Shown in pieces: positions 15,709-25,004 of a DNA stretch of 64,000 nt. The notes below the pieces were generated by a model. The model was not told the DNA's origin, did no database searches, and worked only from the letters and a program-made list of their open reading frames with translations. Made by a program: the position numbers and the translations under genes. The stretch lies in contig NZ_CP031417.1 of the NCBI RefSeq assembly GCF_003367395.1, positions 4,464,001 through 4,528,000 on the forward strand, in the 5' to 3' direction. The stretch's first letter is position 1. The number at the start of each line of letters is the position of its first letter. Source of the stretch: Pseudolabrys taiwanensis (GTDB taxonomy: Bacteria > Pseudomonadota > Alphaproteobacteria > Rhizobiales > Xanthobacteraceae).

Positions 15709-17382
15709 ATGATGGACGCGGTCGCACAGACGCGTAGTGGCATTCAATTCATCGAGCAGGAGAGGGCATTCGACGCGAGCCCGGATGGGCCGGAAGCCGA
15801 ACTGGCCGATCGGCTGGTCGGTCGCTGGTATGTCGAACTTCCGCGGTCGTCGAAAACCGAAATCCTCCAAGTCGAGGAGCTTCTGGTCGGCACAAGTCTG
15901 ATCGATTTGAATGGCGAGGCCAGGCGATTGCTACAGGCGTCATCGGCCGATGAACTGGCCGGCGCCAGCCTCGCTCGCTTCGTGGCCATGACATCGCGTC
16001 CTGCCATGGCGGAGCTTCTAGAAAAGGCCCGCGTCGGCTCGGTCGAAGTGACGCACGTATGCCTGCTGACGACCGAGGGCGCGCCAGTCGGAATTCGCCT
16101 TCTGGCCGCCCGAACGGGCGAAGGGGACGACCGCCTCGTTCTGGTGGGCAGCGAGAGTTCTCTGCCGGACGCCGCGCTCGACGAGCTGATCAAGAATGAG
16201 GAGCGCTACCGCCGGCTTTTCCAACGGATGCCGATTGCGCTTTGGCGCGTCGATCCGCGCGGCGTAAAGCCGCTTCTCGGCGATGCGAGGGATGCCGGCG
16301 TGACCGACCTGGTCGCCCATTTCAATCGTCATCCGGAACTTCTCGATCTGGCGATGGATTCCATAACCATTGCCGAGGTCAACGACCTGACGGTGCAGCT
16401 GTTCGGCGGAAGATCAGGCGTCGATTTCATTCGCCCCATCCGCAGCTACTGGACGGCGCGGCCCGATACCCTGCGCCGGGTTATCGGCGCCCGATATCGC
16501 GGTCTGCCGCAGTATACCGAGGAGACTCAGGTCTGCGGTATCGACGGGCGAGTTGTCGATGTCGTGATGTCGATGGCATTCCCGCCGCCGGATGACATCG
16601 ACGGCGATTGTCTGGTCGGCATGATCGATATTACGGACCGGCGGCAGGCGGAGGCGCAACTTCGCGAGTTGCAGGACGAGTTCGCGCACGCGGCCCGTAT
16701 CTCGATGCTCAGCGAACTGACGGCGTCCATTGCCCACGAACTCAGGCAGCCTCTGGCGGCGATCACGACGCATGGCGATGCGACGATGCGCTGGCTTGCG
16801 ACGGAGCCACCGGCTGTCGACCGGGCCGTCAAAGGTCTGGAAGGCATCTTGAAGGCAACGGAGAGGGCGAGCGCCATCATCCAGCGCATCCACAGAATGG
16901 CGATCAACGAAGCGGCTCAGTGCACCAGCGTCGACGTCAACGCCGCGATTGCCGACACGGCGCTGTTCGTCAAACACGACCTGCAGTCCCGGCAAGTCGC
17001 GTTGGTCCTCAATCTCGAGGACGGGCTGCCGCCTGTGTTCGGCGATGAAGTGCAATTACAGCAGGTCATACATAATCTGATCAGGAACAGCGCGCAGGCC
17101 ATTGCCGAGGGCCAGTGTTCGCGTCGCTGCGTCACGGTTTCGACGGCACGGCAAGGCGACCACATCGAAATCGTGGTCGAAGATACCGGACCGGGAATTC
17201 GGCCCGAGCAGGCCGGCCGGCTGTTTACGGCTTTCGAGACGACAAAGCGGGGCGGCATGGGCATCGGCCTCACCCTCTGCCGCTCGATCGTCACTTCTCA
17301 CGGCGGCACAATCGAGCCGGACATGTCGTTCTGCGATGGCGCGAGATTCCGCATCGCCCTGCCGCTGCAGGTCAGCCCCTGA
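15709..17382 (+). CDS. PAS-domain sensor histidine kinase (soluble, FixL-like kinase core)
   Basis: 557 residues from ATG 15709; an in-frame start 25 codons upstream (15634) is possible. No transmembrane helix is evident. Two PAS-like regions are suggested: about 50-155 (with VGTSLIDLNGEARRLLQAS) and about 165-315 (beginning NEERYRRLFQRMPIALW and ending VGMIDITDRRQAEAQLRE). The kinase core has the phosphoacceptor SIAHELRQPLAAI (His about 342), N box IHNLIRNSAQAI, G1 VEDTGPGI and G2 GGMGIGLTLCRSIV. It is orphan: no receiver protein is nearby. Divergent from the AraC gene. Confidence 0.88.
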   Translation: MMDAVAQTRSGIQFIEQERAFDASPDGPEAELADRLVGRWYVELPRSSKTEILQVEELLVGTSLIDLNGEARRLLQASSADELAGASLARFVAMTSRPAMAELLEKARVGSVEVTHVCLLTTEGAPVGIRLLAARTGEGDDRLVLVGSESSLPDAALDELIKNEERYRRLFQRMPIALWRVDPRGVKPLLGDARDAGVTDLVAHFNRHPELLDLAMDSITIAEVNDLTVQLFGGRSGVDFIRPIRSYWTARPDTLRRVIGARYRGLPQYTEETQVCGIDGRVVDVVMSMAFPPPDDIDGDCLVGMIDITDRRQAEAQLRELQDEFAHAARISMLSELTASIAHELRQPLAAITTHGDATMRWLATEPPAVDRAVKGLEGILKATERASAIIQRIHRMAINEAAQCTSVDVNAAIADTALFVKHDLQSRQVALVLNLEDGLPPVFGDEVQLQQVIHNLIRNSAQAIAEGQCSRRCVTVSTARQGDHIEIVVEDTGPGIRPEQAGRLFTAFETTKRGGMGIGLTLCRSIVTSHGGTIEPDMSFCDGARFRIALPLQVSP

Positions 17383-17551
17383 CGTTCGGCCGAACGGCTG
17401 CGGCCGTGGAGCGACGGCACACTTGCCCGTCATCGGTCACCGGCGCGTTCCATTGCCGCGCATACGCGGACCCGCACGAAGACTACGCCCGCACTACGCG
17501 GCGCAATCTCTTGTGCGGAGCGCTGTTTCCTCGCTCGCCGGCCTGCGCCGC

Positions 17552-18244
17552 TTAGCCCAGAATCGGCAAGGTAACGATGTCATAGCCCGCTTGGATCTCG
17601 CGACCGAGCGTCTGATCGACGATCTCGTAGTCGAAATGCGGCGCCGGCCGGATGCCGCCCTTGGCGGCGAAGGTGCCGCAGAACATCAACGTGCCTTCGC
17701 GCAACTGGCCGCCATTCGTGTAGCGGGCGATGAGGTCTGCGGGCGCCAGCATGCCGGCGAGCGCGCCCTCCTGATACAGCACGCGCGCGCCGTTCTCGAC
17801 GATGTGGGAGCGGAGCATGAGGCTGTCCCAGTGGCCGGCGACTTCGTCGAACGGCCAGAAGGTCGTAGCGATCGGCTTGTCGCACATCTGCTTCGAGACG
17901 GTGACGCCGTAGGTCTCGACCTCGCGGTCGGTGTGATCTGAGCCGACGCCCACCCACAACCGACCTGCGTGCTGCAGCAGCACATATTCGACTTCGCCGC
18001 TCGATGCGGCGCCGACCGCTTCGATTGCCGGATCCGTCGTGAGGCGGCTGGCCGAAACGCGATAGAAGATCGGCGTCGTAGCCGGACGCTTCACGCCCAG
18101 CTCTTCGAGTTCGCGGATATGCTTCTCGAGCGCCACCTGATCGCGTCCGGTCCAGCCGGCGACCACGCATTCGTCGATGGCGACGTTGCCCTGCGTGGTT
18201 CCGGCGCGGGTGACGAAAGTCAGCAAGAGCTTGCGGCTGGTCAT
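17552..18244 (-). CDS. DUF2848 family protein
   Basis: 230 residues, matching DUF2848. Conserved-looking features are GVGSDHTDREVE, KPIATTFWPFDEV and GTLMFCGTFAAKGGI. No reaction is established; genes of this family tend to be found in catabolic clusters, so a hydrolase or isomerase role is a guess. ATG 18244 is chosen because residues upstream are not family-like. It follows the FAD monooxygenase by 47 bases on the same strand, so both are likely transcribed from the promoter at 19531-19559 under the GntR regulator. Confidence 0.8.
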   Translation of the reverse strand: MTSRKLLLTFVTRAGTTQGNVAIDECVVAGWTGRDQVALEKHIRELEELGVKRPATTPIFYRVSASRLTTDPAIEAVGAASSGEVEYVLLQHAGRLWVGVGSDHTDREVETYGVTVSKQMCDKPIATTFWPFDEVAGHWDSLMLRSHIVENGARVLYQEGALAGMLAPADLIARYTNGGQLREGTLMFCGTFAAKGGIRPAPHFDYEIVDQTLGREIQAGYDIVTLPILG

Positions 18245-18291
18245 GGTGTTACCTGCGGTCCTGTGGTGTCGGATACTTGAAGCGTGATGGA

Positions 18292-19491
<1,200 letters not shown>

Positions 19492-19527
19492 TCTCTAATC
19501 CTGCCCTCGATCGCGTGATTGACCAGG

Positions 19528-19559
19528 CTGATATTTCAGATGCGAGAAGTATCCGTCAA
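19528..19559 (-). promoter_or_regulatory. promoter with overlapping GntR-type operator, monooxygenase gene
   Basis: On the minus strand, -35 TTGACG (19559-19554) and a 17-base spacer lead to the -10 region AAATAT (19536-19531), which lies inside the palindrome CTGATATTTCAG (19528-19539). The same layout, base for base in spacing, occurs at 20724-20755 in front of the Bug gene. An operator overlapping -10 implies repression. Confidence 0.65.
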
Positions 19560-19604
19560 GGCCAGAGTATATGCGTATGATTACGGAGTATATCTGCAAG
19601 ATTG

Positions 19605-19616
19605 CTGATGTATCAG
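19605..19616. promoter_or_regulatory. distal GntR-type operator copy
   Basis: CTGATGTATCAG, a near-perfect dyad of TGAT/ATCA half-sites, lies exactly 77 bases upstream of the promoter-proximal palindrome. The 77-base offset is repeated at the next promoter (20724 and 20801). The pairing suggests cooperative binding or looping by the FCD regulator encoded at 22638-23393. Confidence 0.6.
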
Positions 19617-19704
19617 ATTATGATATCGGGCGGTGCCGAGATTTCGCGGCGGCTTCGCCACGTGCATGGGCGCAGCCGCCGCGATGGCGTTGTGTCTACG
19701 GCGC

Positions 19705-20676
19705 TTATTGGATGCGCGCGTTCGACCGTTTCACGATGTTCTCCATCCGCGCCGACTCCTTGGCGATGAAGGCCTTGAACTCGTCCGGCGTGTCGGCAAC
19801 GACCGACAGTCCGACGCCCTGCAGGCGCGACGCGATGACCGGATCGTGCAAGGCATCGACGAAGGCCTTGTTCAGTTTCGCGACGATATCCTTCGGTGTC
19901 GCCGCGGGCGCGACGAAGCCGTACCAGATGCCGGCTTCGAGATCGGGGAGGCCGGCCTCCGCCGTTGAAGGCACGTCCGGCAGCTGCGGCGCGCGCGTCT
20001 TCGCCGTCACGGCGATCGCCTTCAGCTTGCCGGTGCGCACATACTCTACGACGTTGGAGAAGTTGTCGCAGATCATCGACACGCGCCCGCCGAGCACGTC
20101 CTGAAGCGCCGGCGCCGGGCCCTGATACGGGATGTGCATGATATTCACGCCGGCGAGAACCTTCAGTGCTTCGCCGCAGATGTGACTGGTGCTGCCGTTG
20201 CCGGCCGAAGCGAAGGACAAGGTGCCCGGCTCGGCCTTCGCCAGCGCGATGAGCTCCTTGAGGTTCGATGCCTTCACGTTCGGATTGACGACGATCATGT
20301 TCGGCGTCGCCGCGGCGTTGACGATCGGGGTAAAGTCCTTTTCGGGCGAGTACAGCGGCTTGGCGTAAATCCACTGGTTGATTGCCAGCACGCCCGTCGT
20401 CGCCATCAGGATGGTGTAGCCATCGGGCGCGGCGCCCGCGGTGCGTACGGCGCCGAGCGAGCCGTTGGCGCCCGGCTTGTTTTCGATGATGACGGGGACG
20501 CCATTGAGCGCCTTGCTCACCGTCGGGCCCAACAGGCGCGGAATCATGTCGCTGCTGCTGCCGGCTGGAAACGGCACGATGATGGTGATGGGTTTATCCG
20601 GATAATCTGCCGCCATGGCCGGCGAGAGGGCTAGGGCGAACGCCAAAGCGGCAAGGCCGAGTTTCTTCAGTGACAT
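19705..20676 (-). CDS. Bug/TctC-family periplasmic solute-binding protein
   Basis: 323 residues with a signal peptide (cleavage after AMA, about residue 22). Family motifs are YPDKPITIIVPFPAGSSSD, VIIENKPGANGSLG and HIPYQGPAPALQDVLGG. It presumably delivers the substrate of this cluster to a tripartite tricarboxylate transporter; the membrane subunits are not encoded nearby. ATG 20676. A promoter/operator of the same design as that of the monooxygenase lies at 20724-20755, so both are expected to be co-induced. It lies between the monooxygenase/DUF2848 operon and the divergent cupin-amidase operon. Confidence 0.9.
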   Translation of the reverse strand: MSLKKLGLAALAFALALSPAMAADYPDKPITIIVPFPAGSSSDMIPRLLGPTVSKALNGVPVIIENKPGANGSLGAVRTAGAAPDGYTILMATTGVLAINQWIYAKPLYSPEKDFTPIVNAAATPNMIVVNPNVKASNLKELIALAKAEPGTLSFASAGNGSTSHICGEALKVLAGVNIMHIPYQGPAPALQDVLGGRVSMICDNFSNVVEYVRTGKLKAIAVTAKTRAPQLPDVPSTAEAGLPDLEAGIWYGFVAPAATPKDIVAKLNKAFVDALHDPVIASRLQGVGLSVVADTPDEFKAFIAKESARMENIVKRSNARIQ

Positions 20677-20723
20677 GATGGTATCTCCCCGCGGCTTGTT
20701 ATGCGCCGTGTGTCTGGACGGTA

Positions 20724-20755
20724 CTGATATTTCAATTGCGAGCCGGTTCCGTCAA
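20724..20755 (-). promoter_or_regulatory. promoter with overlapping GntR-type operator, Bug gene
   Basis: On the minus strand, -35 TTGACG (20755-20750), 17-base spacer and -10 region AAATAT (20732-20727) inside CTGATATTTCAA (20724-20735). The flanking words TGCGAG and TCCGTCAAGG are also shared with 19528-19562, showing that the two promoters derive from one another or are under common selection. Confidence 0.65.
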
Positions 20756-20800
20756 GGTCAATAAATGCGCGCATAATGCCTCGCTAATGTGCTTGATTTT

Positions 20801-20812
20801 CTGATGTATCAG
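20801..20812. promoter_or_regulatory. GntR-type operator between Bug gene and cupin-amidase operon
   Basis: CTGATGTATCAG, identical to 19605-19616. It is 77 bases from the Bug promoter operator and 62 bases upstream of the cupin start, so it can serve the divergent plus-strand cupin-amidase transcript as well. Confidence 0.6.
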
Positions 20813-20873
20813 AGCAAGTATCCGGCCCTGGCCGGGCCCTGTCATCCCGGCGCGGACCGCAAGGAACCTGCTC

Positions 20874-21254
20874 ATGCCCGTCAATAAGCGTCACGATGAG
20901 TTCTACACCCTCGATATGGCGGTGGGCTGGGAAGTGCCGACCGGCTATCCGGCTGGCATCCAACAGAAAATTCTGTCGGGCGGACTCGATGAGGTGAACA
21001 AGCGCGGCACGCGCACGCGCCTTCTGCGTTTCGCGGCCGGTGAATTCACCACCAAGCCGTTCGTGCACGACTACTGGGAAGAAGTTTACCTGGTGTCGGG
21101 CGACCTGACCGTCGGCAACGACGAGAAGGGCAATGGCGGCACGGCCTTCCCGCCGAACACCTATGCCTGCCGTCCGCCGGGCGCGTATCACGGCCCGTTC
21201 AAGTCCGAAGGCGGCTGCGTCCTTCTGGAAATCCACTACTACGATCCGGTCTAA
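20874..21254 (+). CDS. cupin-domain protein
   Basis: 126 residues, a single small cupin barrel (ChrR-like cupin family). Candidate metal ligands are His in KPFVHDYWEEVYLVSG (H62-type position with the following Glu) and His in PPGAYHGPF. Such single-domain cupins can be isomerases, lyases or dioxygenase-like enzymes; the reaction here is unknown. ATG 20874. The amidase gene starts 17 bases downstream, so they form an operon divergent from the Bug gene and preceded by the operator at 20801. Confidence 0.8.
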   Translation: MPVNKRHDEFYTLDMAVGWEVPTGYPAGIQQKILSGGLDEVNKRGTRTRLLRFAAGEFTTKPFVHDYWEEVYLVSGDLTVGNDEKGNGGTAFPPNTYACRPPGAYHGPFKSEGGCVLLEIHYYDPV

Positions 21255-21271
21255 GCCCGTTCGGTCCGGTC

Positions 21272-22618
21272 GTGACGGCTGTTTTCCCAACACTGGATGA
21301 GCTGGCGCGCGATCTCGCGTCCGGAAGAACGACGTCGCGCGACCTCGTCGAAGGATGCCTCGCGCGCATCCAAGACAAGGATGGCGAAGGTGCGCGCGTT
21401 TTCACCGCGGTGGATGCCGATGGTGCGCGGCATGTCGCCGACGCGATGGACAAGATGCGCGCGGCGGGCGCGTCTTTGTCGCCCTATGCCGGCATCCCGG
21501 TTTCGATCAAGGATCTGTTCGACATTGCCGGGCAGGTGACGCGGGCGGGCTCGGTCGTCCTCAATGATGCGACGGCTGCGACAACCGACGCAGTCGCCGT
21601 TGCGCGTCTGCGGCGCGCCGGGTTTGTCGTCATCGGCCGCACCAACATGACCGAGTTCGCCTATTCGGGCCTCGGCATCAATCCGCATTACGGCACGCCG
21701 CGTAGCCCGTGGCGCCGCAATGACGGGCATGTGCCCGGCGGCTCCTCGTCGGGCGCTGCCATCTCCATTACCGACGGCATGGCGCATGCCGCGCTCGGCA
21801 CCGACACCGGCGGCTCATGCCGAATTCCCGCTGCTTTCAACGGGCTGGTCGGCTTCAAGCCGACCGCGCGACGCGTGCCGCTCGATGGCGCTCTGCCGCT
21901 GTCGGCCCATCTCGATTCCATCGGCCCGATCGCGCGATCGGTCGGCTGCTGCGCCATCATTGACGCCGTGCTGGCGGGCGAGACGCCCGCGCCGCTGCCG
22001 CCACGCGAGCTTGCCGGCATCCGGCTGGTTGTGCCGGAAGGCGTCGCCTTCGATAATATCGAGCCGGCTGTCGCCACCGCTTTTGAAAAGGCGGTGCGTC
22101 AACTTGAGCGCGCAGGCGCGCGGATTGTGCGCGTGGCCGTTCCCGAGTTCGACGAGGTCGCGACGATCAACGCCAAGGGCGGCTTCACCGCCGCCGAAAG
22201 CTATGCATGGCATCGCCTACTCCTGGCAGCCAAGAAAGATGCTTACGATCCGCGCGTCTCGATCCGTATTATGCGCGGCGCGGAACAGAGCGCCGCGGAT
22301 TTCATCGATCTCATGGCCGCACGCCGTTCTCTTGTGGCGCGCGCGACGCAGCGTTTGTCGGCTTTCGACGCGGTCGTAATGCCAACGGTTGCCATGACGC
22401 CGCCGCGCATCGCCGATCTGGCGGACGACGCGGCCTATGGCCGGGCCAACCTGCTGGCGCTGCGCAACTGCACCTTGATCAACATGATCGACGGCTGCGC
22501 CATCTCGCTGCCGATCCATGCGGGCGGCGAAGCGCCGGTCGGCCTTATGCTGGCCGGTATCGCGGGCGCCGATCGCATGCTGTTGACCCTCGCCGCCGCC
22601 GCGGAGCCCGTTGTCTAG
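21272..22618 (+). CDS. amidase (amidase signature family)
   Basis: 448 residues with the complete Ser-cisSer-Lys triad: Lys80 in VSIKDLFD, Ser158 in PGGSSSGA and Ser182 in DTGGSCRIP. Family members hydrolyse carboxylic amides or carbamates in the cytosol. The substrate is probably the amide taken up by the neighbouring Bug protein, but this is inference. The start is GTG 21272, giving the family-like MTAVFPTLDELARDLASG; no suitable ATG exists. Operon partner of the cupin; convergent with the GntR regulator gene, whose end is only 19 bases away. Confidence 0.9.
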   Translation: MTAVFPTLDELARDLASGRTTSRDLVEGCLARIQDKDGEGARVFTAVDADGARHVADAMDKMRAAGASLSPYAGIPVSIKDLFDIAGQVTRAGSVVLNDATAATTDAVAVARLRRAGFVVIGRTNMTEFAYSGLGINPHYGTPRSPWRRNDGHVPGGSSSGAAISITDGMAHAALGTDTGGSCRIPAAFNGLVGFKPTARRVPLDGALPLSAHLDSIGPIARSVGCCAIIDAVLAGETPAPLPPRELAGIRLVVPEGVAFDNIEPAVATAFEKAVRQLERAGARIVRVAVPEFDEVATINAKGGFTAAESYAWHRLLLAAKKDAYDPRVSIRIMRGAEQSAADFIDLMAARRSLVARATQRLSAFDAVVMPTVAMTPPRIADLADDAAYGRANLLALRNCTLINMIDGCAISLPIHAGGEAPVGLMLAGIAGADRMLLTLAAAAEPVV

Positions 22619-22637
22619 GCGGCAGGCTGAGGCGTCT

Positions 22638-23393
22638 TCACTCGGTCTGCAGGCTGGCGAGCTTTTCCAGGATCGTGTGGCGGAACGAGGTGATGTGTCG
22701 GCGCATGATCTGCTCCGCCTCGTCGGCGTTGCGATGGCAGATGGCGCGGAAAATGTCGCGGTGATCGGTGTTTACGCTCGCCTGATGGCGGTTGTCGGCG
22801 AGCGTCAGTGACCACATGCGTAGCGAGCGCTCATTGAGGTTGAGCAGGATATCGGCGAGAACGTCGTTCTTGGCGGCCTTGGCAATGAGCAGATGGAAAT
22901 CGCGGTCGAGCATCATGAAACGCTCGAGTTCGTTGTCCGGCTTCACCAGCTCGGCCAGCACTTCTCCCAGTTCGGCGATCTCGGTCGCGCTCGCGCGTTC
23001 CGCCGCGAGCCGCACGCAATAACCTTCGTTCAGGACACGCGCCTCGCTGATCTGGATAACCTCTTCCAGTCCGATGCTCCGGACCACGATGCCCTTGCGC
23101 GGCAGGACGTCGACGAGGCCTTCGATCCGCAGGCGATCGAAGGCCTGGTTGATCGGCGTGCGGCCGAACTTCAGCAAGGCCGCGACGCTGGCCTCGTTCA
23201 GGTTCTCGCCCGGCCGGAACGCGCAGGTAATGATGCGGTGCTTGATGAGCTGGTAGGCCTGCTCCTTGAGCGAAACCTCGGGCGGGCCTGACGAGGGTCG
23301 CGCCGCGCGTGTGGGCCCCTTTGATTTGGCCTTCTTCACGACCGTCTTTTTGCCGCCCGTCGTCCGCGCCGCAGCGAAGGCCATGTTAGTCAT
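22638..23393 (-). CDS. GntR-family regulator, FadR/FCD subfamily
   Basis: 251 residues. An extended basic, Lys/Ala-rich N-terminus (1-45) precedes the winged HTH (about 46-110: LIKHRIITCAFRPGENLNEASVAALLKFGRTPINQAFDRL) and an all-helical FCD ligand domain with conserved Asp/His metal-type positions (LDRDFHLLIA, NTDHRDIF). FCD regulators usually bind TGAT-ATCA-like or TTGTATACAA-like palindromes and are released by small carboxylates. Repeated TGAT..ATCA dyads occur upstream of this gene and at both catabolic promoters in the cluster, making it the obvious candidate regulator. ATG 23393; a second ATG is three codons in. Confidence 0.9.
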   Translation of the reverse strand: MTNMAFAAARTTGGKKTVVKKAKSKGPTRAARPSSGPPEVSLKEQAYQLIKHRIITCAFRPGENLNEASVAALLKFGRTPINQAFDRLRIEGLVDVLPRKGIVVRSIGLEEVIQISEARVLNEGYCVRLAAERASATEIAELGEVLAELVKPDNELERFMMLDRDFHLLIAKAAKNDVLADILLNLNERSLRMWSLTLADNRHQASVNTDHRDIFRAICHRNADEAEQIMRRHITSFRHTILEKLASLQTE

Positions 23394-23462
23394 CCATCCT
23401 GGTTGCAGCGCGCATCATCTCACATGCTCATCCGGGCGGTTGCTGGTTCCGCCGGCCTGCGC

Positions 23463-23474
23463 CTGATACATCAC
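23463..23474. promoter_or_regulatory. GntR-type operator upstream of the regulator gene
   Basis: CTGATACATCAC, whose complement (GTGATGTATCAG) differs by one base from the operators at 19605 and 20801. It is 70 bases before the GntR start, consistent with autoregulation. Confidence 0.5.
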
Positions 23475-23659
23475 ATTGGGCGCGCATCGCACCCCACGCG
23501 GAGCGCGGATGGTCCAGCGGGCAAATACTTTACGCGACCGCAAAAGGCATGATTAGGGGCCCTTACCGGCCGCGGCAAGCTTTCTATACGCGCATCGGCC
23601 TGCACAAAATGCACAGGTTCCGGCGTGCCGATAACAGCCCGGTGGTAGTGCTCTGCTTA

Positions 23660-23671
23660 TTGATATTTCAG
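23660..23671. promoter_or_regulatory. GntR-type operator copy (TGATATTTCA class)
   Basis: TTGATATTTCAG shares 11 of 12 bases with CTGATATTTCAG at 19528. It lies 267 bases upstream of gntR and just beyond the 3' end of the tartrate-dehydratase-like gene; its role is presumably in gntR transcription. Confidence 0.45.
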
Positions 23672-23714
23672 CGCGTGAGAGGCGATCTCGCGCCTTCGCC
23701 AGGCGTCGCCCGGA

Positions 23715-24884
23715 TCAAAGGCCAGCTAAGTCTCGCATGATTCGGTACAGCGCCGCTTGGCCTTCAAAGCCGATGCCCGGACGGCTGGACAGACTTAGAG
23801 CCCCGTTCTCGACGCGTGCATCGTCCGCAAAGCCCCCGAAGTCGCCAAATACGCCGGGATACGATTCCGAACCGCCGAGGCCGAAGCCCGCGGCGATGGC
23901 GAGCGACATCTGATTGCCACCGTGCGGAAACAGCGCGGTACGCTGCCAGCCATTGTGCGCGAGCATGTCGAGCATGCGTGCGTAAGCGGTGATGCCATAG
24001 GCCTGCGGCGGATCGACCTGAATGATGTCGCGTTGCGCGCGCCAGCCGCCGAAACGGACGAGGTTCTGGACGTCCTGCGTCGAGTAGAGGTTCTCGCCGG
24101 TCGCGAGCGGCGGCGCATAGACGCTGGCAAGCTCGGAGAACAGCGCGTAATCGAGCGGATCGCACGGCTCTTCGAACCAGCGCAGCTTGAAAGGCGCAAG
24201 GGCGTGCGCATAGCGCAGCGCCTCGTCGCGCGTGAACTTGGCGTTGGCATCGACGGCCAGGTGCTCCCCGGCGCCGACGACCTCGAGCACCGCTTCGAGC
24301 CGGCGCAAATCCTCATCGAGCGGCAGGCCGCCGACTTTCATCTTCACCATCGTGTAGCCCCCATCGAGATGACGGCGCATCTCGTCTTGCAGGTCCTTGA
24401 TGGTTTGGCCCGGCCAGTACCAGCCGCCGCCGACGTAACAAAACACCTCGGTCGGCACGCGGCCACCGCTGAACTTCTCGGCCAGCACTGCGTAGAGCGG
24501 CTTGTCCGCGATCTTGGCGACGGCGTCCCAGATAGCCACTTCGATCGTGCCGATGGCGATCGAGCGTTCCGAATGCGCGCCGGACTTCTCGCGCTTCATC
24601 ATCACCGCGAGGATCTTGGCCGGGTCTAAATTGGCGCCGCTGTCGTCGAGCAACGTGTCGGGCGGCGCGGCAAGGATGCGCGGAATGAAGCGCGCACGCA
24701 TCTGCGCGCCACAGGCATAGCGGCCGGTGGAATTGAAGGCGAAGCCGCAGACGGGCTTGCCGTTGCGGATCACGTCGGTGATGACGGCGACGACCGAGGT
24801 CGTCATCTCGCTGAAGTCGAAGCTCGAATTGGCGAGCTTGGATTTCAGCGGGACCGCGGTTTCGCGGATGTCGACGATACGCAT
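23715..24884 (-). CDS. enolase-superfamily dehydratase, D-tartrate dehydratase-like (TarD)
   Basis: 389 residues, the same length as Bradyrhizobium D-tartrate dehydratase, which it resembles throughout from memory. Visible active-site residues are the KMK motif (Lys181, Lys183), metal ligands Asp212 (VDANAK), Glu238 or Glu239 (WFEEP) and Glu264 (TGENL), and the base His321 in FPHGGNQMSLAIAAG. TarD converts D-tartrate to oxaloacetate by Mg2+-assisted beta-elimination. Substrate assignment needs caution because the family is promiscuous. ATG 24884. It is the last gene of a minus-strand group: Bug pseudogene, intact Bug, TarD. Confidence 0.8.
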   Translation of the reverse strand: MRIVDIRETAVPLKSKLANSSFDFSEMTTSVVAVITDVIRNGKPVCGFAFNSTGRYACGAQMRARFIPRILAAPPDTLLDDSGANLDPAKILAVMMKREKSGAHSERSIAIGTIEVAIWDAVAKIADKPLYAVLAEKFSGGRVPTEVFCYVGGGWYWPGQTIKDLQDEMRRHLDGGYTMVKMKVGGLPLDEDLRRLEAVLEVVGAGEHLAVDANAKFTRDEALRYAHALAPFKLRWFEEPCDPLDYALFSELASVYAPPLATGENLYSTQDVQNLVRFGGWRAQRDIIQVDPPQAYGITAYARMLDMLAHNGWQRTALFPHGGNQMSLAIAAGFGLGGSESYPGVFGDFGGFADDARVENGALSLSSRPGIGFEGQAALYRIMRDLAGL

Positions 24885-24960
24885 GAGAGCCTCTCAGTTG
24901 TTATGCGAGGGCTTGACCTGCGCATTCCGCTCGGGGCGGCACAGTGCTCGCCTAAGCGAG

Positions 24961-24983
24961 ATGGCCGGGGCAAGCCCGGCCAT
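24961..24983. repeat. ATGGCCGGG palindrome
   Basis: Perfect 9-base arms ATGGCCGGG / CCCGGCCAT around GCAAG, between the Bug and TarD-like genes. Same family as 5606-5630 and part of 29052-29134. Confidence 0.65.
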
Positions 24984-25004
24984 GACACTGCGGGGGGTGG
25001 GTTT

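Larger units (their letters stand above)
23394..23714. other. 321-base intergenic region between gntR and the tartrate-dehydratase-like gene
   Basis: No gene was found. It contains the operator-like CTGATACATCAC (23463-23474) and TTGATATTTCAG (23660-23671), the latter matching the promoter-proximal operators at 19528 and 20724. The proximal -35 TTGACG seen at those promoters is not present next to the 23660 copy. Confidence 0.55.
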
